From CAMDPA01 sp964574325 (GTDB lineage Bacteria > Pseudomonadota > Alphaproteobacteria > Rhizobiales > Hyphomicrobiaceae), in the NCBI GenBank assembly GCA_964574325.1, contig CAZNMY010000014.1, positions 1-64,000 of the forward strand: a stretch of DNA of 64,000 bases, read 5' to 3'. Both the position numbers and the translations under genes were made by a program. This document shows, piece by piece, positions 26,981 to 36,024 of the stretch; position 1 is the first letter of the stretch, and the number at the start of each line of letters is the position of its first letter. Under the pieces are notes generated by a model. It searched no databases. It had not been told where the DNA came from and saw only the letters and a list, made by a program, of their open reading frames with translations.

Positions 26981-28108
26981 GGCGAGAAGTTCGTCAATGC
27001 GTGTTGCGGAGACGCCCCAAGACGCGAGGGCGGCGCGCAGGTCGATGGCGGCGGTGGCGGGTGGAGTGGGCGTGCCGGGGACCGTCCGGCTGAAGCGCGG
27101 GGCGGGGGCGGGCTGCACGATACCGTCGATCTCGACGAAGGTGCCGCGCGCTTCGTTGTGGGGATGGTGCGGGGCCTCGTCCAACGACAGGACCGGGGCG
27201 ACGCACGCATCATAGCCTTCGAACCAGCGGACCCATTCGTCTCGCGTGAATTCGGCGATGCGCGCAGCGATGCGCTGCTTTTCGGCTGGCCATTGTGCGG
27301 CATCGCCGGCGGCATTGGCGTCGGCGGGATCGAAGCCGAGGCGGCGGTAGAGGCCGGCGCGGAACTTCGGCTCGATGGCCGCGATCGACAGGTATTTGCC
27401 GTCCTTGCAGCGGTAGACCTCGTAGAACGGCGCGCCGGAATCGAGGACGTTCGAGCCGCGGCGGCTGTCGAGCCGTCCTGCAGCCTGGAGGCCGTAGAAG
27501 GCGGTCATGAGGGAGGCGGCGCCGTCGGTCATGGCGGCATCGACGACCTGGCCTCGGCCGGATTTAGCGGCTTCGATCAACGCGCAGGTGATGCCGAAGG
27601 CGAGGTAAAGCGCGCCGCCGCCGAAGTCGCCGACCAGATTGAGGGGAGGTGTCGGCGGGCCGTCCTTGCGGCCGATGGCATGGAGTGCGCCGGTGAGCGC
27701 GATGTAATTCAGGTCGTGACCGGCGACGTCGGCGAGGGGACCGGTCTGGCCCCAGCCGGTCATACGACCGTAGACGAGCCGCGGATTGCGCGCGAGGCAG
27801 GTGTCGGGGCCGAGGCCGAGACGTTCCATCGCGCCGGGGCGGTAGCCTTCGATCAGCACGTCGGCGCGGTCGACGAGTTCGAGGGCACAGGCAGCATCGG
27901 CGGGGCGCTTGAGGTCGAGCGCGAGGCGCGGGCGGTTGCGGAGCAGAAGGTTGAAGCGCGGTGGGGTGCCGAGGCCCAACTCGTCGCCGCCGGGCCGTTC
28001 GATGTGGAGCACGTCGGCACCGAGGTCCGCCAGCAGCATCGCGCACATCGGGCCGGGGCCGATGCTGCCGAATTCGAGCACGCGGTGGCCGGCGAGAGGT
28101 CCCATCAT
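26975..28108 (-). CDS. CaiB/BaiF-type CoA-transferase (AMACR-like)
   Basis: 377 residues, family III CoA-transferase fold. The N-terminus LAGHRVLEFGSIGPGPMCAMLLADLGADVLHIERPGGDE is typical. GHDLNYIALTGALHAIGR carries the catalytic Asp, and ALIEAAKSGRGQVVDAAMTDGAASL follows. The early segment and the DLNY(I/L)A pattern fit alpha-methylacyl-CoA racemases, which epimerise 2-methylacyl-CoA thioesters, but CoA transfer is also possible. It stands alone on its strand. The last codons lie in repeat copy B. Confidence 0.82.
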   Translation of the reverse strand: MMGPLAGHRVLEFGSIGPGPMCAMLLADLGADVLHIERPGGDELGLGTPPRFNLLLRNRPRLALDLKRPADAACALELVDRADVLIEGYRPGAMERLGLGPDTCLARNPRLVYGRMTGWGQTGPLADVAGHDLNYIALTGALHAIGRKDGPPTPPLNLVGDFGGGALYLAFGITCALIEAAKSGRGQVVDAAMTDGAASLMTAFYGLQAAGRLDSRRGSNVLDSGAPFYEVYRCKDGKYLSIAAIEPKFRAGLYRRLGFDPADANAAGDAAQWPAEKQRIAARIAEFTRDEWVRWFEGYDACVAPVLSLDEAPHHPHNEARGTFVEIDGIVQPAPAPRFSRTVPGTPTPPATAAIDLRAALASWGVSATRIDELLAP

Positions 28109-28621
28109 CGATCATCCGAGTGGAAGCGCAGATCCAGTGCCGCGACCGACGGATGTACATGCCAGCTGAATCGCAGGCGCGTAGCGCTCCGGTCGAGCCT
28201 TTGCAGGTCGAAGCGCGGTCACTCTACGTGAGCTTCGTGCAGGCCGTCGAGGCTGTGTGATGCGGCAGCCGCTGCCATCGCCGGATGATGCTGCAGTCGC
28301 CGCAGGGCCGATGTCGAGGGTAGATACACGCGGGATAGATTGGGTCGGGACAGATGTCATTCGGATTCATGTGATTGTGCAACCTTATTAAATCTATAAA
28401 ATACACACTATTAATCATCTTTTTTATGTTATTTTGTCTACTGCGTCGGGTAGGGCCTTGGATTCGAATGTTGCTGTTCTGGCTTCCGACCGAAGATCAA
28501 AGCGTCCGTGTCACGCGTGGAACAGCGGAGGTGAGCTCCGAAGCCTAGATTGTGCTCATGAGGTCGGACGAAGCGTCGTCCGCCATCCAGTGAAAAAACA
28601 CAAAGACGCTAGGAGAGAGCC
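28109..28621. other. intergenic region with an AT-rich tract
   Basis: The 513-bp gap between the divergent CoA-transferase and the exported Ala-rich protein holds no supported gene. A strongly AT-rich stretch at about 28375-28440 stands out in this GC-rich genome and probably contains promoter elements for the plus-strand gene at 28622. No clear operator palindrome was seen. Confidence 0.4.
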
Positions 28622-29383
28622 ATGAAGAAGTCGATCCTCGTACTGGCCGCGATTGCTGCAGCGGTCTCCTTCGCCAAGGCGCCGGCTGCCGAAGCCGGCG
28701 GACTGCGGATCGGTTTCGGTTTCGGCGTGCCGTTCGGCGCGCGTATCGGCAAAGCAGATCCCAGCATCCTGCGTCGGGCCCAGGAGGCCAACGAGCGGGT
28801 GCAAGCCCGTGAGCGCGAAGTCCTTTCCGGCCGACGTGTCGTCGTATCGCCCAAGCCCAGCATTCGTCACTCGCAAGCCGCGCAGGCCCGCGAAGCCAAG
28901 CGGCAGGAAGCGGCTGCGGCCGCCGAGGCCAAGCGCCAGGCGCGGATCGCTGCTGCTGCAGCTGCTGCAAAGAGCGAGACGGCCAACGTCAAGAAGAAGA
29001 GCGTTCAGGTCGCCGCCAAGCCGCCGGTCGCGGTTCCCGTCACGGCTCCGGCCAATCCGGGCGTCACGCTTTCCGGCGACCGCCAGATCGATGCTGCTCA
29101 GCAGGCCCAGAAGGCGAAGGCCGACGACATCCTGAAGACGCTGAACAAGCCGGGTACGCCGCCGGCATCTTCGACGGCTGCGGCTGCTCCTGCTGTCCGC
29201 CAGTCGGGTTCGGATGCTTCGCCGTTCGACACCGGTGCTGCGGTGGCTCCGGTCGCTCCGTCAACGGTCAAGGTCGTTGCGCCGGCTCCCCGCGTCGGGC
29301 CTGCCAAGGAAGCAACTGCCGGCGAGTGCCTGCGGTTCATTCCGGGCGCCGGCGTCACGGTCAAGGTGTCTTGCTCGGAGTGA
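28622..29383 (+). CDS. exported Ala/Lys-rich protein of unknown function
   Basis: 253 residues with an AGGAGAG ribosome site. A signal peptide (KKSILVLAAIAAAVSFAKAPAAEA) is followed by GGLRIGFGFGVPFGAR. Then comes a helical, Ala/Lys/Arg/Gln-rich segment of about 80 residues (RQEAAAAAEAKRQARIAAAAAAAK), likely coiled coil. A Pro/Val-rich linker and a short C-terminal part with two Cys (GECLRFIPG, VKVSCSE) that may form a disulfide complete it. No family was recognised. A GC-rich inverted repeat (29403-29411 with 29430-29438) after the stop may end transcription. Confidence 0.62.
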   Translation: MKKSILVLAAIAAAVSFAKAPAAEAGGLRIGFGFGVPFGARIGKADPSILRRAQEANERVQAREREVLSGRRVVVSPKPSIRHSQAAQAREAKRQEAAAAAEAKRQARIAAAAAAAKSETANVKKKSVQVAAKPPVAVPVTAPANPGVTLSGDRQIDAAQQAQKAKADDILKTLNKPGTPPASSTAAAAPAVRQSGSDASPFDTGAAVAPVAPSTVKVVAPAPRVGPAKEATAGECLRFIPGAGVTVKVSCSE

Positions 29384-29742
29384 TCCTCAGTGAAAATCCC
29401 GTGCGGCCGGCTCTGTCCTCCCGGGCAAGGCCGGCCGCGCGGAATCATGCCTGAAGTCTTCGATACAATGTGGAAAATTCACCGAAACCCCAATTCGACT
29501 GCGCACTGACGTCGGGACACTTGGTCGGCTCTCACGTACAGTGTAGGGAAAGTGATTTCCCGGGTGAGCGAAGATGGGAGAGCGAAGCATCCTGCCGCGG
29601 AAACGAAGCACCGGTTCCAGGGCGATCGATTTCCGGGGTGTTCGATTCGGCTGCCGGTGGCGGCGACGCCGATTGGCCGGGTAGCAGTCGACGTGAAGCG
29701 CCGCGCTGCGGCGGGCGATTTGATCAAGAGCGGAGTTCGCAG
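29384..29742. other. intergenic region before the ABC exporter genes
   Basis: It holds a GCGGCCGGC/GCCGGCCGC inverted repeat (29403-29438, 18-bp loop) without a T-tract, a weak terminator candidate for the upstream gene. An open but arginine-rich extension of the permease frame reaches back to 29470 and is not believed, as it lacks a ribosome site and family similarity. Confidence 0.35.
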
Positions 29743-30969
29743 ATGTCGACGGCGGGTAGCGAGACGGCAAAGGAGGCGACAGCTTCGGCAAGCGGGCCTC
29801 TCAAGTCCGTCTGGATGGCGCCGAAGCTCGCGTTCCGCAATTTGTTCCACGACATCCTGAGCCTTGCCGTCACGCTGACGGGCATCGTGTTCTCCGTGGT
29901 CCTGGTGGCGGTCCAATGCGGTCTCTATATCGGCGCAGAGCGAACGATCGCGGGCGTGGTCGATCAGATCAAGACAGACCTGTGGGTGACACCGTATGGC
30001 ACCAAGAGCTTCGACGATCCGGCGTTCATGAACGGCCGCGAGAAATTTCTCGTGCTGTCGACACCGGGTGTCGCTGCAGCGGAAGATCTGGTCGTGAACT
30101 TCGCGAACTGGCGCAAGCCGTGCGGCGGTAATACCGCGGTACTGGTGGTCGGCGCGAACTGGAACAATCCAGACGCATCGTTCCAGCCGTGGAACATCGT
30201 GCAGGGGAACCTGCAGACGCTGATGACGCCGAACTCGGTTGCGGTCGACGACACCTATTTCAAGGACCTCGGTTTCGACGGCGAGTGCAGCTTCAAGCTC
30301 GGAGCGAACGCCGAGATCATGGGCAACCGGGTGACGGTTACGGCTGTCACACACGGCATCCGCTCGTTCACGACGCTGCCTTACGTGTTCACGACGTTGC
30401 GCCGGGCGCAGTCCTGGCTCGAGGCGTCGCCGGATCAGGGGTCGTACACGCTCGTTCGCGTTGCGCAGGGCGAAAACATCGAGGAGGTGCGTAAGCGTCT
30501 CGCCAGCCGGCTCACCGACAACGAAGTGCTGACGCATCAGGAATTCCGGACGCGCAGCCTCAATCAGTGGTTGTTCGGCACGGGCGCGGGCGGCGCGCTG
30601 ATCGCGGGAGCGCTGCTGGGTCTCGTCGTCGGCATCGTGATCGTGGCGCAGACGCTCTATGCCAGCACGAAGGACCATCTCAACGAATTCGCGACCCTGC
30701 GTGCGCTCGGTGCTTCGGCGAGCTACATCCATCAGGTGATCCTGATGCAGGCGATGATCAGCGCGGTGGTCGGCTACGTGCTGGGCATGGCGCTCAGCCT
30801 CGCCGTCATCAATCTATGGACGTCCCTCGACAACACGATGATCATCGTGATGACGCCGGGACTGGCGGCTTCGCTGTTCGCCGTGACGATCGGGATGTGC
30901 GCGATCGCAGCGATGTCGGCGATCCTGAAGGTGACGCGGATCGATCCGGCAGGCGTGTTCAGCAGGTAA
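29743..30969 (+). CDS. ABC exporter permease, DevC-like (FtsX fold)
   Basis: The start at ATG 29743 gives 408 residues beginning STAGSETAKEA. TM1 lies near 42-64 (LSLAVTLTGIVFSVVLVAVQ). A periplasmic MacB-core-like domain of about 220 residues follows, and three helices form the C-terminal FtsX domain (GALIAGALLGLVVGIVIVAQTLY, ISAVVGYVLGMALSLAVI, LFAVTIGMCAIAAMSAI). WVTPYGTKSFDDP and the overall order permease-ATPase-adaptor match DevCAB exporters. These move lipids or glycolipids out through a TolC-like channel; the cargo here is unknown. Confidence 0.8.
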   Translation: MSTAGSETAKEATASASGPLKSVWMAPKLAFRNLFHDILSLAVTLTGIVFSVVLVAVQCGLYIGAERTIAGVVDQIKTDLWVTPYGTKSFDDPAFMNGREKFLVLSTPGVAAAEDLVVNFANWRKPCGGNTAVLVVGANWNNPDASFQPWNIVQGNLQTLMTPNSVAVDDTYFKDLGFDGECSFKLGANAEIMGNRVTVTAVTHGIRSFTTLPYVFTTLRRAQSWLEASPDQGSYTLVRVAQGENIEEVRKRLASRLTDNEVLTHQEFRTRSLNQWLFGTGAGGALIAGALLGLVVGIVIVAQTLYASTKDHLNEFATLRALGASASYIHQVILMQAMISAVVGYVLGMALSLAVINLWTSLDNTMIIVMTPGLAASLFAVTIGMCAIAAMSAILKVTRIDPAGVFSR

Positions 30970-31075
30970 GGCTACGAGCGGGCGCCCAGTTCCCTGGGGG
31001 ACTGCAAAGTGCTCTGATATCGTGGAAGTGTCGAGGCGGGTGCGGATTTCCGGGGCCATGCCAGGAGCAGGTGAG

Positions 31076-31888
31076 ATGACGGTCGAGGCGACAGGGCGCA
31101 AGCCGCTGCTCGATGCCAAGGGCATCGTGAAGATCCACGGCAGCGGCAGCCTTGCCAACAAGGTGCTGAAGGGCATCGACGTGTCGCTGCTGCCCGGGGA
31201 ACTGACCCTGCTCATGGGACCTTCGGGAAGCGGCAAGACCACGCTGCTGTCGATCATGGGCTGCCTGATGACGCCGACCGAGGGCGACCTGATGGTGGCC
31301 GGCGAAAAGGGCGTAGGGCTGTCGGCGGAGGCGCTGGCGGACATCCGGCGGCGGCACATCGGCTTCGTGTTCCAGTCGTACAATCTGTTTCCGACGATGA
31401 ATGTTCTCGACAACGTGCTGCTGGCGATGGACGTGCGCCGGACCAAAGCGGCCAATCCAGTCGATATGGCGAGCAAAGCACTGATCGAAGTGGGGCTCGC
31501 TCATCGGATCAAGGCGTTCCCGTCCAAGCTCAGCGGCGGCGAGAAGCAGCGGGTCGCGATCGCGCGGGCGCTGGCAGGATCGCCGAGCGTCGTGCTCGCG
31601 GATGAACCCACCGCAGCACTCGACACCGAGAACGGGAAGGCCGTCATGGCGCTGCTGTCGAAGGTCGGTCAGGACCCGACACGCGCCGTGCTGGCGGTGA
31701 CGCACGATCACCGAATGCTACCCTACGCAGACCGAATCATCCGGATCGAAGATGGCCATATCGTCGGTGACGAGCGGCCGAAGGCAGCAAAGAAAGCGGA
31801 CAGCTCAGATCATGTCGTCACTCAAAGCCAAGGAAACGCGGGCCAGGCAGGTTTCGGCTATCGCGTCAGGGTCAAGCAGACTTCGTAA
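31076..31888 (+). CDS. ABC exporter ATPase, DevA/LolD-like
   Basis: The start at 31076 follows a CAGGAGCAGG site, giving 270 residues. Walker A GPSGSGKTT (about 46-54), Q-loop VFQSYNLFPTMNVLDNV, signature LSGGEKQRVAIARAL and Walker B VVLADEPTAALD followed by an H-loop THDHRM are intact. The C-terminal 35 residues form a polar extension beyond the normal LolD end, and it overlaps the adaptor start by 77 bp. It should power the DevC-like permease. Confidence 0.85.
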   Translation: MTVEATGRKPLLDAKGIVKIHGSGSLANKVLKGIDVSLLPGELTLLMGPSGSGKTTLLSIMGCLMTPTEGDLMVAGEKGVGLSAEALADIRRRHIGFVFQSYNLFPTMNVLDNVLLAMDVRRTKAANPVDMASKALIEVGLAHRIKAFPSKLSGGEKQRVAIARALAGSPSVVLADEPTAALDTENGKAVMALLSKVGQDPTRAVLAVTHDHRMLPYADRIIRIEDGHIVGDERPKAAKKADSSDHVVTQSQGNAGQAGFGYRVRVKQTS

Positions 31889-32933
31889 GCCGGGGTCGGC
31901 TCTGGGCGTTACATTCGCGACGGCATTGCTGATCGGCTGCGCGTTCGTCGATGTTCCGGCATCGGCCCAGACGGCGTCCGGACAAGCGGCGACTGGGCCG
32001 GTGATGCCCGGCAACACGGGTGCCGGCGGATGGATCGCGGCGGCGCCGGGCCGGGTCGAGCCGCGCAACGGCGAGATCAAGATCGGAACGCCGATCCTGG
32101 GGCGGGTGTTCGAGGTTCTGGTCACTGTCGGCACGGTGGTCGAGGTCGACGAGCTGCTGGTGCGGCTCGACGACGACGAGGCGCGGGCGCGCATGGCGGC
32201 CGCCGAATACGAAGCGGGCGCCAGACGCCAGGAGCGTGACCGGCTGCCACCGACCGCGGGGCGCGAGGACGTGCGCCGGGCGGAAGACGCGGTCTACGGC
32301 GCTGAACGTGGCGTCACGGGCGCGCGTTTCGAGCTCGATTTCGCACAGTCCGCACGCCGCAAGGGCACGGGCAGTGCGCAGAACGTGACGCAAGCGCGGC
32401 GGCGGCTCGCCGAGGCGAACGATCGTTTGCAGCGCGAGCGTCTGGCTTTCGCGGCGGCTCAGGCCAAGCCCGGTCTGCCGTCGCCGAGCCGTGCGGAATC
32501 GATGGTCAGTGCCGGGCGCGCAGAGGTCGCGATCGCCGAGGCCATTCTCGACAAGACGAGAATTCGTGCGCCGGCGGCAGGTACGGTGCTGCAGCAGAAT
32601 GCGAAGCTCGGCGAGGTCGTCGGGCCGTCGCCGGAGCAGCCGCTGGTCGTCATCGGCGACGTCGATGCGATGCGGGTGAAGGCGGAGGTGGACGAGGCCG
32701 ACGTCGCGAAGATCAAGATCGGACAAAAGGCGTTCGTGCGCTCGCAGAGCTATCCGGGCCGTGAGTTCGAGGGCACCGTGGCGAAGATCGCGCCGACGCT
32801 GGCGCCGCCGCGGATCGGTCAGCGCGGCCCCCGCCGGCCGACGGACGTGGAGGTGATCGAGGTGACGATCAATCTCGACGGCAAGGTGCCGCTGCTCACC
32901 GGCATGCGGGTGGATGCGTTCTTCAGGAAGTGA
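31812..32933 (+). CDS. HlyD-like adaptor, DevB type
   Basis: 373 residues from ATG 31812, inside the ATPase gene in another frame. Signal/anchor about 30-52 (LGVTFATALLIGCAFVDVPASA). Two lipoyl halves (RVEPRNGEIKIGTPILGRVFEV and TRIRAPAAGTVLQQNAKLGEVV) flank a helical hairpin. The beta-barrel segment VKAEVDEADVAKIKIGQKAFVRS follows. It would link the inner-membrane ABC unit to an outer-membrane duct. The long overlap with the ATPase suggests translational coupling. Confidence 0.8.
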   Translation: MSSLKAKETRARQVSAIASGSSRLRKPGSALGVTFATALLIGCAFVDVPASAQTASGQAATGPVMPGNTGAGGWIAAAPGRVEPRNGEIKIGTPILGRVFEVLVTVGTVVEVDELLVRLDDDEARARMAAAEYEAGARRQERDRLPPTAGREDVRRAEDAVYGAERGVTGARFELDFAQSARRKGTGSAQNVTQARRRLAEANDRLQRERLAFAAAQAKPGLPSPSRAESMVSAGRAEVAIAEAILDKTRIRAPAAGTVLQQNAKLGEVVGPSPEQPLVVIGDVDAMRVKAEVDEADVAKIKIGQKAFVRSQSYPGREFEGTVAKIAPTLAPPRIGQRGPRRPTDVEVIEVTINLDGKVPLLTGMRVDAFFRK

Positions 32934-32943
32934 GATGGGGCGG

Positions 32944-33001
32944 CGGGCAACAGGGGCAGGCAGCAGGCGGCAGGAACTCAGGTAACGGACAACAGGCAAC
33001 G
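32944..33001. repeat. heptamer-period intergenic array (GGCAACA/GGCAGCA units)
   Basis: After the adaptor stop the units GGCAACA, GGCAGCA, GGCGGCA, GGTAACG, GACAACA and GGCAACG follow at 7-bp spacing with one or two slips. No coding sequence. It resembles in design the arrays at 414-547 and 48562-48662. Confidence 0.5.
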
Positions 33002-33046
33002 AGCGGCGGGCTATGCCGGGTAGGGCGGGTCGGCTAATCTCGCGAC

Positions 33047-33997
33047 ATGGACGACGAAAACCCGATACTCGATGCAGCGGACATCGCCCGCGATCTCCTC
33101 GCCTGGTACCGGGCGGCGGGTGTCGACGATGCCGTGGGCGATGAAGCCATCGACTGGTTCGCTCGCGGGGACGAGGCGCCCGGCAAGGGGTTCAGGCTGG
33201 CGGCTCGAGGTGGAACCTCTGGAGGCGCGCCAGCTTCGGAGATTCCGTCTTCGGGGGGGGCGGGTGCGGCAGTTTCCGAGAGGCCGTCAGAGCCGCGTGT
33301 GCGGCCATCCTTGTCCGGTGGAGCCCAGCCAACGCCTTCTCAACACGCGCCGTCCTCGAGTGGCGTGCGTCAGTTCCCGACAGCATCGCCGGACGAGGCG
33401 GTCATGGCCGCGCGGTCGGCAGCGGCGACGGCTGCGACGCTGAGTGATCTCAAGGCGTGTCTCGAGGGGTTCAAGGGGTGCGCCTTGAAGGCAACCGCCA
33501 AGAACCTGTGCTTCTTCCGCGGCGCGGAGCGCGCCCGGCTGATGCTGATCGGCGAGGCGCCGGGTCGTGACGAGGATCTGTCGGGTGTGCCGTTCGTCGG
33601 GCCGGCCGGTCAGTTGCTCGACAAGATGCTGGCGGCGATCGGTCTGTCGGAAAGCCAAGTTCACATCACGAACACCGTTTATTGGCGGCCACCGGGCAAT
33701 CGCACGCCCAGTCCACAAGAGACATTGGCCTGCCGGCCGTTTCTCGATCGTCAAATCGAACTGGTGCAGCCGGACGTGATCGGCCTGCTCGGCGGCGCTG
33801 CCGCCAACACCGTGCTGGGCGTGCCGGGCGGCATCATGAAACTGCGCGGAAGCTGGCGGGAAATCGAGATCGGTGGGCGAACGATCAGGGTGATGCCCAC
33901 GCTGCATCCGGCCTTCCTGTTACGCTCGCCTGCCAACAAGCGGCAGGCGTGGCGCGACCTGCTGGCGCTCATCGACGCGCTCGAAGCGGGGCGCTGA
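33047..33997 (+). CDS. uracil-DNA glycosylase, family 4-like
   Basis: 316 residues. The C-terminal 200 carry the FeS-type UDG domain: CLEGFKGCALKATAKNLCFFRG (cluster cysteines), LMLIGEAPGRDEDLSGVPFVGPAGQLLDKML with motif 1, VYWRPPGNRTPSPQE, GLLGGAAANTVLG and the motif 2 TLHPAFLLRSP. The enzyme removes uracil from DNA in base excision repair. The N-terminal ~115 residues are low complexity (Pro, Ser, Gly) as in DNA-polymerase-associated UDG-like proteins of alphaproteobacteria. It is alone, with the caspase-like gene 196 bp downstream. Confidence 0.82.
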   Translation: MDDENPILDAADIARDLLAWYRAAGVDDAVGDEAIDWFARGDEAPGKGFRLAARGGTSGGAPASEIPSSGGAGAAVSERPSEPRVRPSLSGGAQPTPSQHAPSSSGVRQFPTASPDEAVMAARSAAATAATLSDLKACLEGFKGCALKATAKNLCFFRGAERARLMLIGEAPGRDEDLSGVPFVGPAGQLLDKMLAAIGLSESQVHITNTVYWRPPGNRTPSPQETLACRPFLDRQIELVQPDVIGLLGGAAANTVLGVPGGIMKLRGSWREIEIGGRTIRVMPTLHPAFLLRSPANKRQAWRDLLALIDALEAGR

Positions 33998-34193
33998 ACG
34001 GCGAGTTCGCAGATGGTGGGCATGCATCGCGATGCGCGCTCCGTGTTGCATCTTAGTCATGCTCACCGACTGAAAACCGGCTATTGTGCGGCACGTCTGG
34101 AAGCGTGGGCCAGCCGGCGGAAGTGTCTCTATGTTCCGTCAACTGCTCGTCGAACGAATTCCTGCAGTCGTTGCGAATAGAGGGGCGTGACCG

Positions 34194-35996
34194 ATGGGAC
34201 CTGGCACCGAAGTGAAGCGGATGGCACTGGTCATCGGCAACGGCGCCTACAAGGGTGCGTCGCCGTTGAAGAATCCGGTCAACGACGCGGTCGCGGTCGG
34301 CAAGCGGCTGGTCGATATCGGCTTCGAGGTTCGCACCGAGACCGATGCGACCGCCGACAGAATGCTGCGGGCCCTCAGTGATTTCACACAGGCGCTGACC
34401 GAGGCGGGCGCCGACGGCCGGCCGACGGCGGCGGTCGTATTCTACGCGGGCCATGGCGTGCAGGTCGACGGCGAGAACTATCTGCTGCCTGTCGATGCCC
34501 ACATCCGCAATAAGCTAGATCTGCTGCACAGCGCGGTCGGTCTGCAGATCGCCCTGCAGACGCTCAGCTCCGCGACGAAGACGTGTGTGGTGCTGCTCGA
34601 CTGCTGCCGCGACAACCCATTGCCGCGCACGTTCGGCGGCGGGACGCGATCGGCGTCGGGGTCGCACGGTCTCGCCAATGTGCAGGCGCCTCCTGGAGTC
34701 TATGTCGCGTTCTCGACGCAGCCGCACTTCGTGGCTCTCGACGGCACCGGCGACAACAGCCCGTTCACCGAGGGGCTGGTCCAGTTCATGGGGCAGCCGG
34801 GCAAGCATGTCTCGGACGTCATCATGGACGTGCGGAAGGTGGTCTACGAGAAGACCGGCGGCCAGCAGGTGCCGTGGGATCACTCGGCGCTGTTCGAGCC
34901 GTTCCGCTTCGTCGCTGGCGACGTGACGCGCCTGGACGGGCTGAACGACGAGCAGCGGCAGAATGTGCTTCAGCAGGAGGCGGAGGCGCGGGAGGCGAGC
35001 TACTGGCAGGTCGTCCAGAACAGCAAGGACGTCGGCTTCATCCATAGTTTCGTCACGCAGTTCCCGAACAGCAAGTATCGGGCCGGCGCGCTGGAGCGGA
35101 TCGACGACCTGAAGGCGCGCACCCAGTTCCGGCGCATGGCGCGGATTTTCAGCATCGGGGCATTCCTGCTGGTGGCGGGCTGGCTGTTCAGCCTGTGGGC
35201 TCTGACCAAGACGCTGCCGGACACCAACATCGCGATGGGCGATATCGTCAATCCCGACGACGGGGAGCCGGGCTTCGAGGGGTCGTACCTGGCGTGCCGG
35301 ATGCGATGCGTGTTCGATCGTTTCGACAGGCCGTGCGTCGCCTTCTCGTATGACCGATCAGCGCCGGTTACGCCCCAGGCGTCGGTGCCCGACGACAAGG
35401 CGAAGGCGGTAAATGCAGGAGTGGCGGTAGGCCGCGAACTCCAGGTGGGAATGCGCCGATGCTTCCCGAAATATGCCGCCGACTACTACTGGAACCCGAG
35501 CGAGACCATGTCGGAGCCGGTCGATTCGGAGATCATGCCGTCGTTCCTGGTGAAGCCGCCGGAGCCCAAGAAGAGCCCTTACAAGATGAGCTGGTACCGG
35601 ACGCTGGCCGGTGAGCCGGTCGATCTGGCCGATATGCTCAGCAAGGGCGACGTCGACTACAAGAACGATCCGAAGACGGGGCGCACGAGTTGGGCGCTGA
35701 ATGCCGGCGAATGCCAGCAGACCTGCATCGAACTCGGCGACAAATGCCGCGGGTTCTCTTACACTTCGATCGCCAACCGGTGCGAGCTGTTCAAGTCGGT
35801 ACGCGGGGTGATGCGGGATCAGGCGAGCGGAAGACCGGTTTTCATGCCGGCCACGATCAGCGCCTGCGACGACCCCAATGCGACGATCGATCTGCAAACC
35901 AAGGAAAGTGATTGCCCGCCGCGCAACAGTCTGGTCCAACAAGCACCGAGGCGATCGCCGGGTTCGCCGAGCGCGAGCGAGCCTGCAAAGAAATAG
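34194..35996 (+). CDS. caspase-like (C14) membrane protein with Cys-rich PAN-like repeats
   Basis: 600 residues. A caspase-family domain spans about 8-235 (MALVIGNGAYKGASPLKNPVNDA). The catalytic His87 lies in VVFYAGHGVQ and Cys138 in VVLLDCCRDNP, so the dyad is complete. A helical stretch (255-308) with HSFVTQFPNSKYRAGALERI precedes one membrane helix (about 318-337). Outside it lie two Cys-rich segments: 364-423 (Cys368, 372, 381, 423) and 500-535 (Cys507, 511, 518, 530, with CRGFSYTS). They resemble PAN/Apple modules, which bind protein or sugar. This implies a cytoplasmic protease tied to a periplasmic sensor. The target is unknown. An alternative start at Met10 exists. Confidence 0.75.
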   Translation: MGPGTEVKRMALVIGNGAYKGASPLKNPVNDAVAVGKRLVDIGFEVRTETDATADRMLRALSDFTQALTEAGADGRPTAAVVFYAGHGVQVDGENYLLPVDAHIRNKLDLLHSAVGLQIALQTLSSATKTCVVLLDCCRDNPLPRTFGGGTRSASGSHGLANVQAPPGVYVAFSTQPHFVALDGTGDNSPFTEGLVQFMGQPGKHVSDVIMDVRKVVYEKTGGQQVPWDHSALFEPFRFVAGDVTRLDGLNDEQRQNVLQQEAEAREASYWQVVQNSKDVGFIHSFVTQFPNSKYRAGALERIDDLKARTQFRRMARIFSIGAFLLVAGWLFSLWALTKTLPDTNIAMGDIVNPDDGEPGFEGSYLACRMRCVFDRFDRPCVAFSYDRSAPVTPQASVPDDKAKAVNAGVAVGRELQVGMRRCFPKYAADYYWNPSETMSEPVDSEIMPSFLVKPPEPKKSPYKMSWYRTLAGEPVDLADMLSKGDVDYKNDPKTGRTSWALNAGECQQTCIELGDKCRGFSYTSIANRCELFKSVRGVMRDQASGRPVFMPATISACDDPNATIDLQTKESDCPPRNSLVQQAPRRSPGSPSASEPAKK

Positions 35997-36024
35997 CCGC
36001 GTGGCGCGCGGCAGGAGGATGCCG

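Noticed and set aside
27158..28231. Plus-strand ORF opposite the CaiB-type gene
   Set aside because: Antisense to a gene with clear family motifs; no ribosome site.
28456..28475. TTGGATTCGAATG resembling a tRNA T-loop
   Set aside because: No acceptor stem, anticodon arm or CCA context around it.
29479..30732. Minus-strand ORF opposite the DevC-like permease
   Set aside because: Mirror of the permease codons; no recognisable fold.
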